Origin: Prosopocoilus inquinatus
Lineage: Eukaryota; Arthropoda; Insecta; Coleoptera; Lucanidae
Length of the DNA stretch: 64,000 nucleotides
Assembly: GCA_036172665.1 (NCBI GenBank)
Contig: CM069880.1
Span: forward strand, 5,210,501 to 5,274,500
Direction: 5' to 3'
Within the stretch, counting starts at the first letter, position 1. Every line of letters begins with the position of its first letter. The notes beneath the pieces are model-generated. The model made no database searches. It was not told where the DNA came from and saw only the letters and a program-made list of their open reading frames with translations. The translations under genes were made by a program, and so were the position numbers. Below, piece by piece: positions 63,439 to 64,000 of this stretch.

Positions 63439-64000
63439 AGCAACTCTGATGTGAGATTCGAAGTTCTCGGACTCAGCAGAAGCTGGAAATAGTTTTGAAC
63501 GAAATAACACGTATTAGCGTTGTTCCTGTGATGTATCTAATCGATCCTTACTTATCTATCATGTTATTTGACGTTACGATGGACTGTAGTAACACTGATG
63601 TGAGATACTAAGTTTTCGGACGCAGCAGAAGCTGGAAATAGTTTTGAACGAAACAACACGTATTAGCGATGTTCCTGTGATGTATCTAATCGATCCTCAC
63701 TTATCTATCATGTTATTTGACGTTACGATGGACTCCAGTAACTCTGATATGAGATACGAAGGTCTCGGACGCAGCAGAAGCTGGAAATAGTCTTGAACGA
63801 AACGACACGTATTAGCGTTGTTCCTGTGATGTATCTAATCGATCCTTACTTATCTACTATGTTATTTGACGTTTCAACGGGCTTCAGTAACTCTGATGTG
63901 AGATACGAAGGTTTCGGACGCAGCAGAAGCTGGAAATAGTCTTGAACGATACGACACGTATTAGCGTTGTTCCTGTGGTGTATCTAATCGATCCTTACTT

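Larger units (their letters stand above)
24038..64000. repeat. Right satellite array, 149-bp monomer
   Basis: The same 149-bp satellite resumes in the same orientation after the transposon. Monomer starts run from 24094 to 63905. That distance (39811) equals 267 x 149 plus the length changes I can list: four 37-bp deletions, six 27-bp gains, one net 20-bp gain and six single-base losses. From about 24841 on, the prevailing subfamily differs from the left array, with GACGCAGCAGAAG instead of GACGCAGCGGAAG, frequent AACGACACG or AACTAAATAACACG, and markers such as TCTTGAACG, GGCTTCAG, GGACTATAG and GGACTGTAG. The array is a mosaic of nested higher-order repeats, itemised separately. Example long-range duplications are 24.96 kb against 28.54 kb (offset 3576 = 24 monomers) and 29.9 kb against 34.4 kb (offset 4490 = 30 monomers plus 20 bp). 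No gene is supported anywhere in it, and it continues past the right edge. Confidence 0.98.
59571..64000. repeat. Partial iterations of the 23-mer repeat
   Basis: The marker GAACGATACG lies at 54128, 57608, 59571, 60464 and 63944. The intervals are 3480, 1963, 893 and 3480. Each equals a whole number of monomers corrected for the 27-bp gains and single-base losses it contains. The stretch 59571-60450 is a six-monomer partial copy and 60464 onward restarts the unit. The junction monomer at 60430-60470 (CAGCTGGAGC then TAGTCTTGAACG) is a combination seen only there. Confidence 0.88.

Noticed and set aside
1..64000. tRNA, rRNA or other RNA genes
   Set aside because: I saw no cloverleaf, A/B box pair or rRNA-like block. 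Any such signal in the satellite would have to recur hundreds of times.
1..64000. A previously unknown multi-gene system in this window
   Set aside because: Apart from the single transposon there is no coding sequence, so the novelty here is in the satellite organisation and the transposon lineage.

Overview
The window is almost entirely tandem satellite DNA from a eukaryotic genome, interrupted once by a DNA transposon. The basic unit is a 149-bp monomer of about 38% GC (hand count on one monomer). Following the start motif ACGAAGTT from base 2 to base 63905, the spacing accounts for 146 complete monomers left of the transposon, one monomer split by it, and 267 complete monomers to its right, plus a 96-bp partial monomer at the right edge. 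The only length variants found are a 37-bp deletion (four copies), a 27-bp internal duplication (seven copies, one with a further 7-bp loss) and eight single-base losses. These explain the total length exactly.

Layout. (1) 1-21854: left array, built mainly from two monomer classes, A (CTCGCACTCAGCAG, TAATATG, GTTTCAACGG) and B (TTCGGACGCAGCGG, TATCATG, GTTACGATGG), organised in large higher-order repeats (54-mer and 31-mer). (2) 21855-24037: a 2183-bp hAT-superfamily transposon with 17-bp imperfect terminal inverted repeats and a perfect 8-bp target duplication CTTATCTA. (3) 24046-24840: five monomers still of left-array type. (4) About 24841-64000: right array of a related but distinct subfamily (GACGCAGCAGAAG, AACGACACG, GGACTCAGCAGGAG), with its own nested higher-order repeats of 2, 4, 8, 11, 18 and 23 monomers.

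The only protein-coding locus is the hAT transposase. Its reading frame is best read as two exons: an N-terminal exon from an ATG at 22324, a 57-bp intron (22435-22491), and a long second exon. Joining them in phase 0 creates a C2H2-type zinc finger across the splice junction. Two in-frame stops, TGA in exon 1 and TAA in the C-terminal hAT motif, make this copy a probable pseudogene.

Organism: a eukaryote with short introns, a long homogeneous satellite and a hAT element of a type I associate with invertebrates. An insect or other arthropod is my best inference, and the sequence does not fix the species. A centromeric or pericentromeric block is plausible but not shown. The many 61-74-codon open frames in the satellite are not genes: 149 is not a multiple of 3, so each frame ends within one or two monomers.
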